The notes beneath the pieces were generated by a model. It did not search any database and was not told the origin of the DNA. It worked only from the letters and a program-made list of their open reading frames with translations. Below are positions 1 through 6,914 of a stretch of DNA of 63,874 bases, piece by piece; within the stretch, counting starts at the first letter, position 1, and each line of letters begins with the position of its first letter. The translations under genes and the position numbers were made by a program. The stretch spans positions 1 through 63,874 of the forward strand of contig JHXJ01000018.1 of NCBI GenBank assembly GCA_000621765.1, read 5' to 3'. Origin of the DNA: Ruminococcaceae bacterium AB4001 (GTDB lineage Bacteria; Bacillota; Clostridia; Saccharofermentanales; Saccharofermentanaceae).

Positions 1-156
1 CTCCGCTCCTTTATACTCACACAGTTGCCTCAATATTTTTGCTATATCCGCCTTGTACTGATTGAATATTATTTTCCTTCTGTACTTCGGCGTGAACACT
101 ATGTGATATTTACACATCCATTTTGTGTGAGCTAAACTGTGATTGGCGTTTGCCAT
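1..156 (-). CDS. tnpA: IS200-type Y1 transposase TnpA, N-terminal part
   Basis: Reverse-complement translation from the ATG at 154-156 gives 52 uninterrupted codons that continue past base 1. The protein begins MANANHSLAHTKW and includes CKYHIVFTPKYRRKI, the hallmark N-terminal strand of IS200 TnpA (single-tyrosine HUH transposase). The catalytic HUH pair and the tyrosine would lie further downstream, outside the window, so activity cannot be assessed. The ribosome binding site AGGAAAGG sits a few bases before the ATG inside a hairpin. The fragment has no frameshift. Confidence 0.88.
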   Translation of the reverse strand, partial: MANANHSLAHTKWMCKYHIVFTPKYRRKIIFNQYKADIAKILRQLCEYKGAE

Positions 157-160
157 TTTG

Positions 161-215
161 TCACCTTTCCTTTCTGTAATTTTGGCTTGAACACCTCGAT
201 TATAGGGAAAGGTGA
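161..215 (-). promoter_or_regulatory. Hairpin sequestering the tnpA ribosome binding site
   Basis: TCACCTTTCC at 161-170 and GGAAAGGTGA at 206-215 form a perfect 10-bp dyad. On the minus strand the 3' arm contains the purine-rich ribosome binding site directly before the tnpA ATG, so folding would hide it. In IS200 a leader stem-loop of this kind is known to repress transposase translation. Confidence 0.75.
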
Positions 216-239
216 CTTCTTTGTATAACTTCTGTCGCG

Positions 240-256
240 CACCCGCATAGCGGGTG
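240..256 (-). repeat. Subterminal hairpin of the IS200-type element
   Basis: CACCCGC (240-246) and GCGGGTG (250-256) form a perfect 7-bp stem with a 3-base loop. The position near the outer edge of the element matches the TnpA recognition hairpin of IS200/IS605 left ends. Confidence 0.7.
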
Positions 257-310
257 GTTTATTGTCTCGCACGCTTCGTTCCTCGCGTTCTCGACGGAGT
301 CACGTCTCCA

Positions 311-345
311 TAAAAATAAAGAGGCTGCTCTCTTGAAGCAGCCTC
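311..345 (-). terminator. Rho-independent terminator of the LRR/cell-wall-binding gene
   Basis: GAGGCTGC (321-328) pairs with GCAGCCTC (338-345); on the minus strand the stem is followed by a T-rich tract (311-320). It lies 27 bases after the stop at 372. Confidence 0.85.
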
Positions 346-371
346 CGAATTCACCTTAACTTGGGTATTTA

Positions 372-2075
372 TCAGGGGTTAAGACAAACACCGCTTGAGT
401 CGAAGTTGTATGTCTTTCCGCCGATAGTTCTCGAACCCGTTACCATCGCGCCGGATCCGGGATCAAGGTAATACCACTTTCCGCCGTCCAGTAACCAGCC
501 GGTCTGCATTACGCCTGAGGAATTCATGTAGTACCATGAGGAACCATCCTTGATCCATCCTGTCTGCATTACGCCGGAAGAGTTCATGAAATACCAGGAA
601 GAGCCATCCTTGACCCAGCCTGTCTGCATTACACCTGAAGAATTCATGTAATACCAGGAGGAGCCATCCTTGATCCAGCCTGTCTGCATCACGCCGGAAG
701 AATTCATGTAATACCACTTGCCGCCATCGCTGACCCAGCCCGTCTGCATCGCTCCGGAGGAATTCATGTAATACCATTTACCGCCGTCACTTACCCAGCC
801 GGTCTGCATTGCTCCGGAGGAATTGAAGAAATACCATCTTCCTCCTATCTGCTGCCAGCCGGTAGCCATCAGGCCTGAAGCGTCAAAGTAATACCACCTG
901 CTGCCATCCTGTACCCAATTGGACTTAACCGGGTTTCCGTTCTCATCGTAGTAGTACCACTTTCCGTCCTTCTCATTCCAGCCGGGCTGTATTGCAAAGT
1001 GGATCGTAGCTTCGCCGAAGACATCGCTTAATGTGTATTCTTCACCATCGGGTTCGCCCTCTAAGTCTACCCGGTTCGAAATTACTTTTATCTTATTCCA
1101 CTGCTCCTCTGAACCTGCATAGTAAACATCCTGCAGTGAACTGCAACCGTCAAATGCGCTGCTGGTAATCTGTTCCAGGCTGACAGGCAATGAAACTTTC
1201 TTCAGATACTGACAATCTGAAAAAGCATAGTATTGGATCTTGGTAACTCCGTCAGGAATTTCAACTTCCTTAAGCGATTTGCAACTGGTGAACATACCGC
1301 CGTTGATATAGGTCCTTCCGGACTCAAAAGAGACTGTCTCGAATTTAGCGCCTATAAGGCAGACCCTATAAGCATTGGGAACATTAAATGAACTGAACTT
1401 ATAGCCGGACCAGGTTAAAATGTCAAGACCTGAGGGTATATTGGATCCCTGAAGATCGCCCATATCATACAGCTTGAGTTCCTTAATATTCTTTCCTGAG
1501 ACTTTGGTCACATAGTAGCAGCTGTCAAGTGATACACTTTCAACGGTATCAGGGAAAGCCAGCTCGCCTACCAAATTTTCGCATTCAGTCAGACTAACGT
1601 AAAAAGTATCTTTGTCATCCAGGAATCCTAATGAAGTGATACCGACATTACTCATGTGGATTACTTGAAGATTTGTATCTTCAGGAAAACTGAGATCGGT
1701 AAGCAGTGGCGCATCAATAATAGACAAAGAGTAATAACTCTTAAACTTCTCGCTTACAAAAGTGATTGATGTGGCAGTGCATCCTGCTGCATCTATGTTA
1801 ATAAGCGGTTCAATATTCGGAGCATCAGTGTCTGAGATATTGATCTCTATCGTTTTGACCATGGCAAGGTAATCATCTCCGATATAGTCCAGTAAGGCCC
1901 TGTTACTATGAAGATCGATAGTCAGTTTTCCGCTGGAATTCAGGTCATAGTCGTAGTATTTACCTCTGCTTCCGCTCGTTACACTGTAAGGAGCAGCGGC
2001 AACAACGGCAGAAAATGACGATATTATCAGGATTACTGCCAATAAAGAACTGAGAAATTTGAATGATTTACGCAT
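372..2075 (-). CDS. Secreted BspA-type leucine-rich repeat protein with C-terminal cell-wall-binding repeats
   Basis: 567 residues. Residues 1-28 form a signal peptide (MRKSF, hydrophobic core, AVVAAA). The middle has weak LRR-like segments, and around 250-330 clear BspA-type LRR_5 units (CKSLKEVEIPDGVTKIQYYAF). From about residue 365 there are roughly nine units of ~20 residues with the pattern GWxxDGxxWYYMNSSGxMQTGW, the CW_binding_1/choline-binding type repeat. No catalytic domain is visible, so a non-covalently attached surface or adhesin-like protein is inferred. A strong AAAGGAGG lies before the ATG. Its signal peptide and layout closely resemble the product of 6915-9182, so the two are paralogues. 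The natural ligand (choline, glucan or other wall polymer) cannot be told from sequence. Confidence 0.85.
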   Translation of the reverse strand: MRKSFKFLSSLLAVILIISSFSAVVAAAPYSVTSGSRGKYYDYDLNSSGKLTIDLHSNRALLDYIGDDYLAMVKTIEINISDTDAPNIEPLINIDAAGCTATSITFVSEKFKSYYSLSIIDAPLLTDLSFPEDTNLQVIHMSNVGITSLGFLDDKDTFYVSLTECENLVGELAFPDTVESVSLDSCYYVTKVSGKNIKELKLYDMGDLQGSNIPSGLDILTWSGYKFSSFNVPNAYRVCLIGAKFETVSFESGRTYINGGMFTSCKSLKEVEIPDGVTKIQYYAFSDCQYLKKVSLPVSLEQITSSAFDGCSSLQDVYYAGSEEQWNKIKVISNRVDLEGEPDGEEYTLSDVFGEATIHFAIQPGWNEKDGKWYYYDENGNPVKSNWVQDGSRWYYFDASGLMATGWQQIGGRWYFFNSSGAMQTGWVSDGGKWYYMNSSGAMQTGWVSDGGKWYYMNSSGVMQTGWIKDGSSWYYMNSSGVMQTGWVKDGSSWYFMNSSGVMQTGWIKDGSSWYYMNSSGVMQTGWLLDGGKWYYLDPGSGAMVTGSRTIGGKTYNFDSSGVCLNP

Positions 2076-2130
2076 ATGTCAGCCTCCTTTTACAATTGCT
2101 TTTGATTGTAACACGGAAGCCGGCAGTTTT

Positions 2131-3795
2131 TCAGGTCTCGAGCATGCTTTGTAACATTGCGATGTATTCGGCATATTCAGCCGGAAGGTCGAGCTCGGGC
2201 TTGTCATCGATCATGAAACCAAGCTTCGATGTGCCGGCTTCAACGCGCTTGAGATCGTTCTGCACGGAAATGCACTTTTCGATGCAGTACTGGGCGCTTT
2301 CATAATCCCCGCTCTGGGCATATACCGATATCGAATAGAACAGCATGTCGAGATAATCCGTATATTCCGGAAGAGCATATCTGTTGTATCTGATGGCCTT
2401 TTCCTTGTAGTCCATCATGGCGAGGACGTCGCCTTCCGAGAACGCGATCCTTGCTTTCGCATTATTGGCAAGAGAATAGTTCGGGGCATGCTTCAATATC
2501 GAATCGGCGGCAGCTCCCATCTCCTGCTCCGTCTCGGCGGATAAAAGCATCATCTTCTGCGCCTCTGTGTAAGCGGGATAGATCTGTGCAGCGATATCGT
2601 ACCTGGTGAGGAAATTGAAGAATGAAGCCAGACCGAAGTAGACAGAAAGTCCGGCGATGACGACCGCTGCAGCAATGGAAGGCGCAAAGATCTTTTTCGA
2701 GTCGAATGTCTTAAGTTTCGTATCTGAAGAATTAACTACGACTGCCAGGAGTATTATCGACATCGAGACAAACTGCATGTCAAAATCGAAAAGCAGGTGA
2801 AGCACTGCCATGGCCAGGATCACCTTCGATCTGAAATCAGCTTTGATGAACGCTTTCACGATCATGACTGCGCCTGCGACTGCAGGGATCCAGCCGATAT
2901 CAAGGAGGATCTGCAGGAAATCGTTATGGATATGAACGACGCTGTATACGCCAGTCTGGAATGAACCCTGTGTATAGTAGTATCCGTAATATCCCAGACC
3001 GAACGGGTGCTTAAGGATAACCGGCAGAGCGTCTATGTAGTAAAGGAATCTTCCGTAGAACGTACTTCCGTTGGTAAGTGAGGAAAGTCTGTTGAACAGA
3101 TATATTCCGGCCGCAGCTGCTGCCAGGACGAATGCCGCAGCCGCAATGATCTTGATCTTCTTATCCTTCACCCAGACGATGAAAACGATCGCCGTCAGCG
3201 CGGTGAGTATTATGACCGTACGGCTTCCGCTGAGCGCGATGCCGGCCAGATAAACGGCTGCGAAGACCCAGTCCATGATCCTGATCTTTTCCTTGAAGAG
3301 AACAAGGATGAGGCATATGAGAAGGAGCATCGCAAAAGTATTGGGATACTCAAAGAAACCTCCGATTCTTCCGCTGACGATAACGTGACCCTTCAATGCA
3401 TCGATCGGACTTAACGCGACGGACACAACGGTCATTACGACGCCGGCAACAGGAAGGAATCTCAGGATGTCTTCTTTTCGCGATGCGGTGAGAACGAATA
3501 AAAGGAGCGGCAGGAATTTAACAACGCCGAGCCAGACCATTCCCTTGTCGACAGCCCAAAAAGCAGTCAGCACGTGACATGCCACGACCAGGCCGGTAAA
3601 CAGAAGCGGGAATCCGTATTCGATGCTGAAGTTCCTGGTCTTCTTAATCTTCAGGACCAGGATCACCAGAAGAGCGACAGTTACAAGCGCTGCCTCCCAT
3701 TCATAGAAAACGCCCGTGATAAAAGGCAACACCGCCACCAGGATCTGGAGCGGTGTAACAGGATTTTTAAGCAATTGTTTACCTGATGAAACCAT
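2131..3795 (-). CDS. O-antigen ligase-like polytopic membrane protein with C-terminal helical (TPR-like) domain
   Basis: About 554 residues. Roughly ten to twelve hydrophobic segments cover the first ~400 residues, with the Wzy/WaaL-type motif VHIHNDFLQILLDIGW in the large loop, typical of the O-antigen ligase family that polymerises or transfers surface glycans. The last ~150 residues are soluble and helical (ALPEYTDYLDML, YESAQYCIEKC), resembling TPRs found in such proteins. A GTG start at 3832-3834 is open but lies inside the upstream terminator hairpin; ATG 3793-3795 (MVSSGKQLLKNP) is preferred. In a Gram-positive-type cell the substrate is probably a capsule or wall-linked glycan. The gene is single, without flanking glycosyltransferases. 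Confidence 0.7.
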   Translation of the reverse strand: MVSSGKQLLKNPVTPLQILVAVLPFITGVFYEWEAALVTVALLVILVLKIKKTRNFSIEYGFPLLFTGLVVACHVLTAFWAVDKGMVWLGVVKFLPLLLFVLTASRKEDILRFLPVAGVVMTVVSVALSPIDALKGHVIVSGRIGGFFEYPNTFAMLLLICLILVLFKEKIRIMDWVFAAVYLAGIALSGSRTVIILTALTAIVFIVWVKDKKIKIIAAAAFVLAAAAAGIYLFNRLSSLTNGSTFYGRFLYYIDALPVILKHPFGLGYYGYYYTQGSFQTGVYSVVHIHNDFLQILLDIGWIPAVAGAVMIVKAFIKADFRSKVILAMAVLHLLFDFDMQFVSMSIILLAVVVNSSDTKLKTFDSKKIFAPSIAAAVVIAGLSVYFGLASFFNFLTRYDIAAQIYPAYTEAQKMMLLSAETEQEMGAAADSILKHAPNYSLANNAKARIAFSEGDVLAMMDYKEKAIRYNRYALPEYTDYLDMLFYSISVYAQSGDYESAQYCIEKCISVQNDLKRVEAGTSKLGFMIDDKPELDLPAEYAEYIAMLQSMLET

Positions 3796-3801
3796 AGGGA
3801 G

Positions 3802-3810
3802 ATTATAGCA
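3802..3810 (-). promoter_or_regulatory. Extended -10 element at the start of the O-antigen ligase-like gene
   Basis: Minus strand reads TGCTATAAT (an extended -10, TGnTATAAT) directly after the T-run of the upstream terminator and only six bases before the ATG at 3795. No convincing -35 is present. If used, transcription would begin at or very near the start codon. Confidence 0.45.
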
Positions 3811-3849
3811 TAAAAAGAGGACGACTCCGTTCACCGGGATCGTCCTCTT
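3811..3849 (-). terminator. Terminator of the amidase/cell-wall-binding gene
   Basis: AAGAGGACGA (3815-3824) and TCGTCCTCTT (3840-3849) form a perfect 10-bp stem followed on the minus strand by TTTTTA, 25 bases after the stop at 3874. Confidence 0.88.
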
Positions 3850-3873
3850 CGTTCACACTTTGTTGGTGCCGCC

Positions 3874-5160
3874 TTACTTCTCTACCAGCGCGCCGGAATT
3901 ATCGAAAAGATATTCCACACCGTCGATGGTCTTCTTTCCTGTCACCATATTGCCGTTGGTCTTGTCGAAATAATACCAGCTGCCGCCTATGCCCTTCCAA
4001 CCGGTAGCCATGTCGCCATTAGTCTTATCAAAGTAATACCAGCTGCCGCCGATCTGCTTCCAGCTTGTGGCCATGTTGCCGTCGGTCTTGTCGAAGAAAT
4101 ACCATTTGCCGTTAAGCTGCTTCCAGCCGGTGATCATGTAGCATTCTGACTGGTCAAAGTAATACCACTTGCCGTCGATCTGTTTCCAGCCCGTAGCCGC
4201 ATCGCCGTTTTTCTTATCGAGGAAATACCACTTGCCGTTTATCTGCTTCCAGCCTGTTGCCAGGTCGCCGTTGGTCTTGTCAAAGTAATACCACTTGCCG
4301 TCAATCTGTTTCCAGCCGGCAGCCATATTGCCGTCAGTCTTGTCGAAGTAGTACCACAGACCGTCTATCGCTTTCCAGCCCAGGGCAAGATTGCCGTCGG
4401 TCTTATCAAAGTAATTCCACTTGCCGTCAATCCCCTTCCAGCCTGTAGCCATGTTGCCGTCATGCAGGTCGAAGAAATACTTCAGGCCGTCCATTTCCTT
4501 CCAGCCGGTAGCCATCGCGCCAGTGTCCTCAAAGTAGTACCAGAGGCCGTCTATCTTCGTCCACCCCTTCGAGATCTTTCCGGCAATATCGTAATAGAGC
4601 CATGTCTCGTCTTCTTTTATCCATCCGGTAATCACGGGAAGATAATGGTAGCCCTTAAGGAAATTTCTTGTTTTCCTGTCGCCGTCAAATCTGTTCTCAT
4701 CGTGAAGGATCGTGTAGTACCAGCCGATCCTGACCTTGTTTTCGCAGTTGCCTTCAGCAACATAGAGATCGTCACCGTCTCTTTTGAGAACTATGAACCA
4801 GTGTCCGATCGAACCCGTGCTCTTGTTACCTACGGTTATGACATCGCCCGGCCTTATCGCATCGATGTCCTTAAAAGACTCTCCGCTGTCAGGGAAATTC
4901 TTGCCGTAACAGTACTTCGTATAGTCGCAGCAGTAAGCACAGCATCCGGTCGCACTGCTCGATGAGAGCTTCGGTGTGGTGGAACTGTTCCATGTTATAC
5001 CACGTTCCCATCTGGAGTCGTTCAGGAATTCATCTATCTTGCTGATACCCGAATATGCCTGCTGTGCACGTATGTCTTCAGATGTCTGCGGGCAGATAAT
5101 GATGCCCAGACTGATTGCTGCTGCCAGGACAAAAGATATCGTTCTTTGAGCTATCTTCAT
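3874..5160 (-). CDS. Secreted Cys/His amidase (CHAP/NlpC-like) with cell-wall-binding repeats
   Basis: 428 residues from the ATG at 5158-5160 (MKIAQRTISF), preferred over an upstream ATG because GAGGTGA precedes it and a signal peptide follows. Residues ~45-175 form a papain-like amidase domain: a cysteine in ATGCCAYC, a histidine in GHWFIVL, and EGNCENKV as likely third site, the layout of CHAP/NlpC-type peptidoglycan or peptide hydrolases. Residues ~180-415 carry about eleven GWKxIDGKWYYFDKTDGNMATG repeats of the CW_binding_1 type. Secretion and cleavage of peptidoglycan cross-bridges or other amide bonds at the surface is inferred. Among the five repeat proteins in the window this is the only one with a recognisable enzyme domain. 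Confidence 0.75.
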   Translation of the reverse strand: MKIAQRTISFVLAAAISLGIIICPQTSEDIRAQQAYSGISKIDEFLNDSRWERGITWNSSTTPKLSSSSATGCCAYCCDYTKYCYGKNFPDSGESFKDIDAIRPGDVITVGNKSTGSIGHWFIVLKRDGDDLYVAEGNCENKVRIGWYYTILHDENRFDGDRKTRNFLKGYHYLPVITGWIKEDETWLYYDIAGKISKGWTKIDGLWYYFEDTGAMATGWKEMDGLKYFFDLHDGNMATGWKGIDGKWNYFDKTDGNLALGWKAIDGLWYYFDKTDGNMAAGWKQIDGKWYYFDKTNGDLATGWKQINGKWYFLDKKNGDAATGWKQIDGKWYYFDQSECYMITGWKQLNGKWYFFDKTDGNMATSWKQIGGSWYYFDKTNGDMATGWKGIGGSWYYFDKTNGNMVTGKKTIDGVEYLFDNSGALVEK

Positions 5161-5255
5161 ATGTTTGTCACCTCGAAAAAAATTTCCGCGATACATTTCT
5201 GTTTTTCAGTTTAGCATGACAAAAAACGAATAGTAATACGGCAGTAAGGCAAAAT

Positions 5256-5298
5256 AAAAAGACGCGCCCTCTGCCTCAAGCTCCGGATGCGTCTTTTT
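5256..5298 (-). terminator. Terminator of the PPC-like/cell-wall-binding gene
   Basis: AAAAAGACGC (5256-5265) and GCGTCTTTTT (5289-5298) form a symmetric stem with A/T flanks, 22 bases after the stop at 5320. Confidence 0.8.
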
Positions 5299-5319
5299 AA
5301 CTTACACGATTGCTGTGTC

Positions 5320-6558
5320 TCAAGCGTTCTCGATCAATCTTCCGTCAGTACCGAACAGATACTCGACTCCGTCTATTACCCTGGTACCGGTTACCATAGC
5401 GCCGGACTTTTCGAAGTAGTACCATGCACCGCCCGTATACTTCCAGCCTGTCTTCATCGCGCCGGAACCTTCAAAGAAATACCATGTGCCGCCGATGCTC
5501 TTCCAGCCGGTTACCATATCGCCGCCACCGTTGAAATAATACCAGCTTCCGCCTGACTGTAACCAGCCGGTTGCCAAGCATCCGTTTTTATCAAAGAAAT
5601 ACCATGTGCCGTTAATGCTCTTCCATCCTGTCGTGACAGCGCCTTCACCGTCGAAGTAATACCAGGTACTGCCGATCTGTGTCCATCCGGTTGCCATGGC
5701 GCCGCTGGAAACAAAGTAATACTTGCTTGAACCGATTGTCTGCCAGCCGGTGAGCATCGCGCCTGAATTGCTCAGGTAATACCAGGAGTTTCCGCTCTTC
5801 TTCCAGCCGGTCTGCATTATTCCGTCACTGTCGAACAGATATGTCTTACCCTTGATAGTCTGCCAGCCGGTAACCATTGCTCCTTCATCATCGAGATAAT
5901 AGTATTTGCTTCCCGACTTATACCATCCTGTAACCATGACTCCGTCATTACCGAAGCAGTACCAGGATGCACCTATCTTCTTCCAGCCAGTCTGCATAAC
6001 GCCTGTGCTGTCAAAGTAATACCAGTTGTTGTCGAGCTTTGACCAGCCTTTTATGGGCTTTCCGCTGTTGTCATAGTAGAACCAGCTGCCTTCCACCTTG
6101 CGCCAGCCTGCATAGGGATTTCCGTCACCCTTATAGTAAATAATGGATAATGTATAGTCGCTTGCCGAATTCGCTGTCTCGGTCCATGCGCAGATATAGT
6201 AAGTTTCACCTGCTACAAGGTTATAGCTTGCATTGGACTTTCCATCCTTCTGCCAGTAAAACTCGCCGATCATCTTATTGTTCTTATCACCGATTGCTAT
6301 ATAAGGCTGGTCCGTTGAATCAAGATCGCCAAGCCAGATGGTATAGCTGCCTGTAGCCTTGGGAGAAAATTTATAAAGATCATAATCATTATTATCAGCG
6401 GTCAAAGTTACACGGGTCATCTGATCATAGAAGATCTCTGTCGCCTTTCCCGCATCAAAAGTGCCTGCCGGAACGTGTGCAGCTGATAACTGTCCACCCA
6501 CCAGCATAATCGTTGCAATAAGACCTATTCCTGCCACTGTAAGCTTGCTACGTTTCAT
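5320..6558 (-). CDS. Secreted protein with PPC-like beta domain and cell-wall-binding repeats
   Basis: 412 residues. A signal peptide (MKRSKLTVAGIGLIATIMLV, ends near LSAAH) is followed at ~30-145 by a beta-rich domain with YDLYKFSPKATGSYTIWLG and LVAGETYYICAWTETANSASDYTLSI, a pattern seen in bacterial pre-peptidase C-terminal (PPC) type domains. From ~150 to the end there are about thirteen ~20-residue units of the GWxxxGxxWYYFxxxGxMxTGW type. No enzyme motif is visible. AAGGGGGAT precedes the ATG. The upstream region holds repeated TGTTAACA palindromes that may regulate it. Confidence 0.75.
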   Translation of the reverse strand: MKRSKLTVAGIGLIATIMLVGGQLSAAHVPAGTFDAGKATEIFYDQMTRVTLTADNNDYDLYKFSPKATGSYTIWLGDLDSTDQPYIAIGDKNNKMIGEFYWQKDGKSNASYNLVAGETYYICAWTETANSASDYTLSIIYYKGDGNPYAGWRKVEGSWFYYDNSGKPIKGWSKLDNNWYYFDSTGVMQTGWKKIGASWYCFGNDGVMVTGWYKSGSKYYYLDDEGAMVTGWQTIKGKTYLFDSDGIMQTGWKKSGNSWYYLSNSGAMLTGWQTIGSSKYYFVSSGAMATGWTQIGSTWYYFDGEGAVTTGWKSINGTWYFFDKNGCLATGWLQSGGSWYYFNGGGDMVTGWKSIGGTWYFFEGSGAMKTGWKYTGGAWYYFEKSGAMVTGTRVIDGVEYLFGTDGRLIENA

Positions 6559-6581
6559 ACGGATCCCCCTTTTTGGACAAT

Positions 6582-6655
6582 TGTTAACATTATGTTAACA
6601 CATTATCGGGATTTTGTTAATATTTTATTCATAATTTATGAACATTTGTTAATAT
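6582..6655 (-). promoter_or_regulatory. Operator-like cluster of TGTTAACA palindromes and an AT-rich dyad
   Basis: TGTTAACA occurs at 6582-6589 and 6593-6600 (11 bp apart, one helical turn). Related TTGTTAATA copies sit at 6614-6622 and 6647-6655, and a perfect 15-bp dyad TTCATAATTTATGAA lies at 6628-6642. The cluster is just upstream of the gene at 6558. The rest of this intergenic stretch (6661-6852) holds only a 12-bp direct repeat TTTTGGGACAAG (6756-6767, 6787-6798); no gene is seen there. Binding protein unknown. Confidence 0.4.
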
Positions 6656-6852
6656 TTTGTTCACAAGCGGTGTGTGCCGGGCCTTTTTCGCCGGCTCTGA
6701 GCGGGCTGAAACGCTTTGATTCAGGGCGTTTTGTCCTAAAACCGCGAAAAATGAATTTTGGGACAAGGTTTACATAAAACTGGCTGTTTTGGGACAAGTC
6801 TCATGCCTTTCATATGGCTCCGAATGCTGTTCTCAAACAAACCCGCAGCTCA

Positions 6853-6882
6853 CCCCAAAAACAAAGCCTCCCGAAGGAGGCT
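6853..6882 (-). terminator. Terminator of the large LRR/cell-wall-binding gene
   Basis: AGCCTCC (6865-6871), loop CGAA, GGAGGCT (6876-6882); minus-strand T-rich tail at 6855-6864. Lies 32 bases after the stop at 6915. Confidence 0.85.
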
Positions 6883-6914
6883 CTGAATTATCAGTTAATC
6901 TACTACAAAACCGA

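Larger units (their letters stand above)
1..262 (-). mobile_element. IS200/IS605-family insertion sequence, left end (truncated by window edge)
   Basis: The first ~260 bases read on the minus strand as the left part of an IS200-type element: a subterminal hairpin (240-256), a second dyad covering the transposase ribosome binding site (161-215), then the start of tnpA running off the window edge. Members of this family carry no terminal inverted repeats and transpose as single strands using subterminal hairpins, which fits the structure seen. The exact outer boundary, near 257-265, is inferred from the hairpin. Whether the copy is intact cannot be judged because the rest lies outside the window. 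Confidence 0.85.

Noticed and set aside
480-960. Regular ~60-bp repeats on DNA level (also at 3900-4600, 5360-6120, 7000-7560, 43260-43660)
   Set aside because: They resemble a CRISPR or minisatellite at first sight, but the period is the 20-21 codon cell-wall-binding repeat; spacers are not unique and the frame is open throughout.
3796-3834. GTG start for the O-antigen-ligase-like gene
   Set aside because: Falls inside the upstream terminator and before the likely promoter; ATG 3795 is more plausible.
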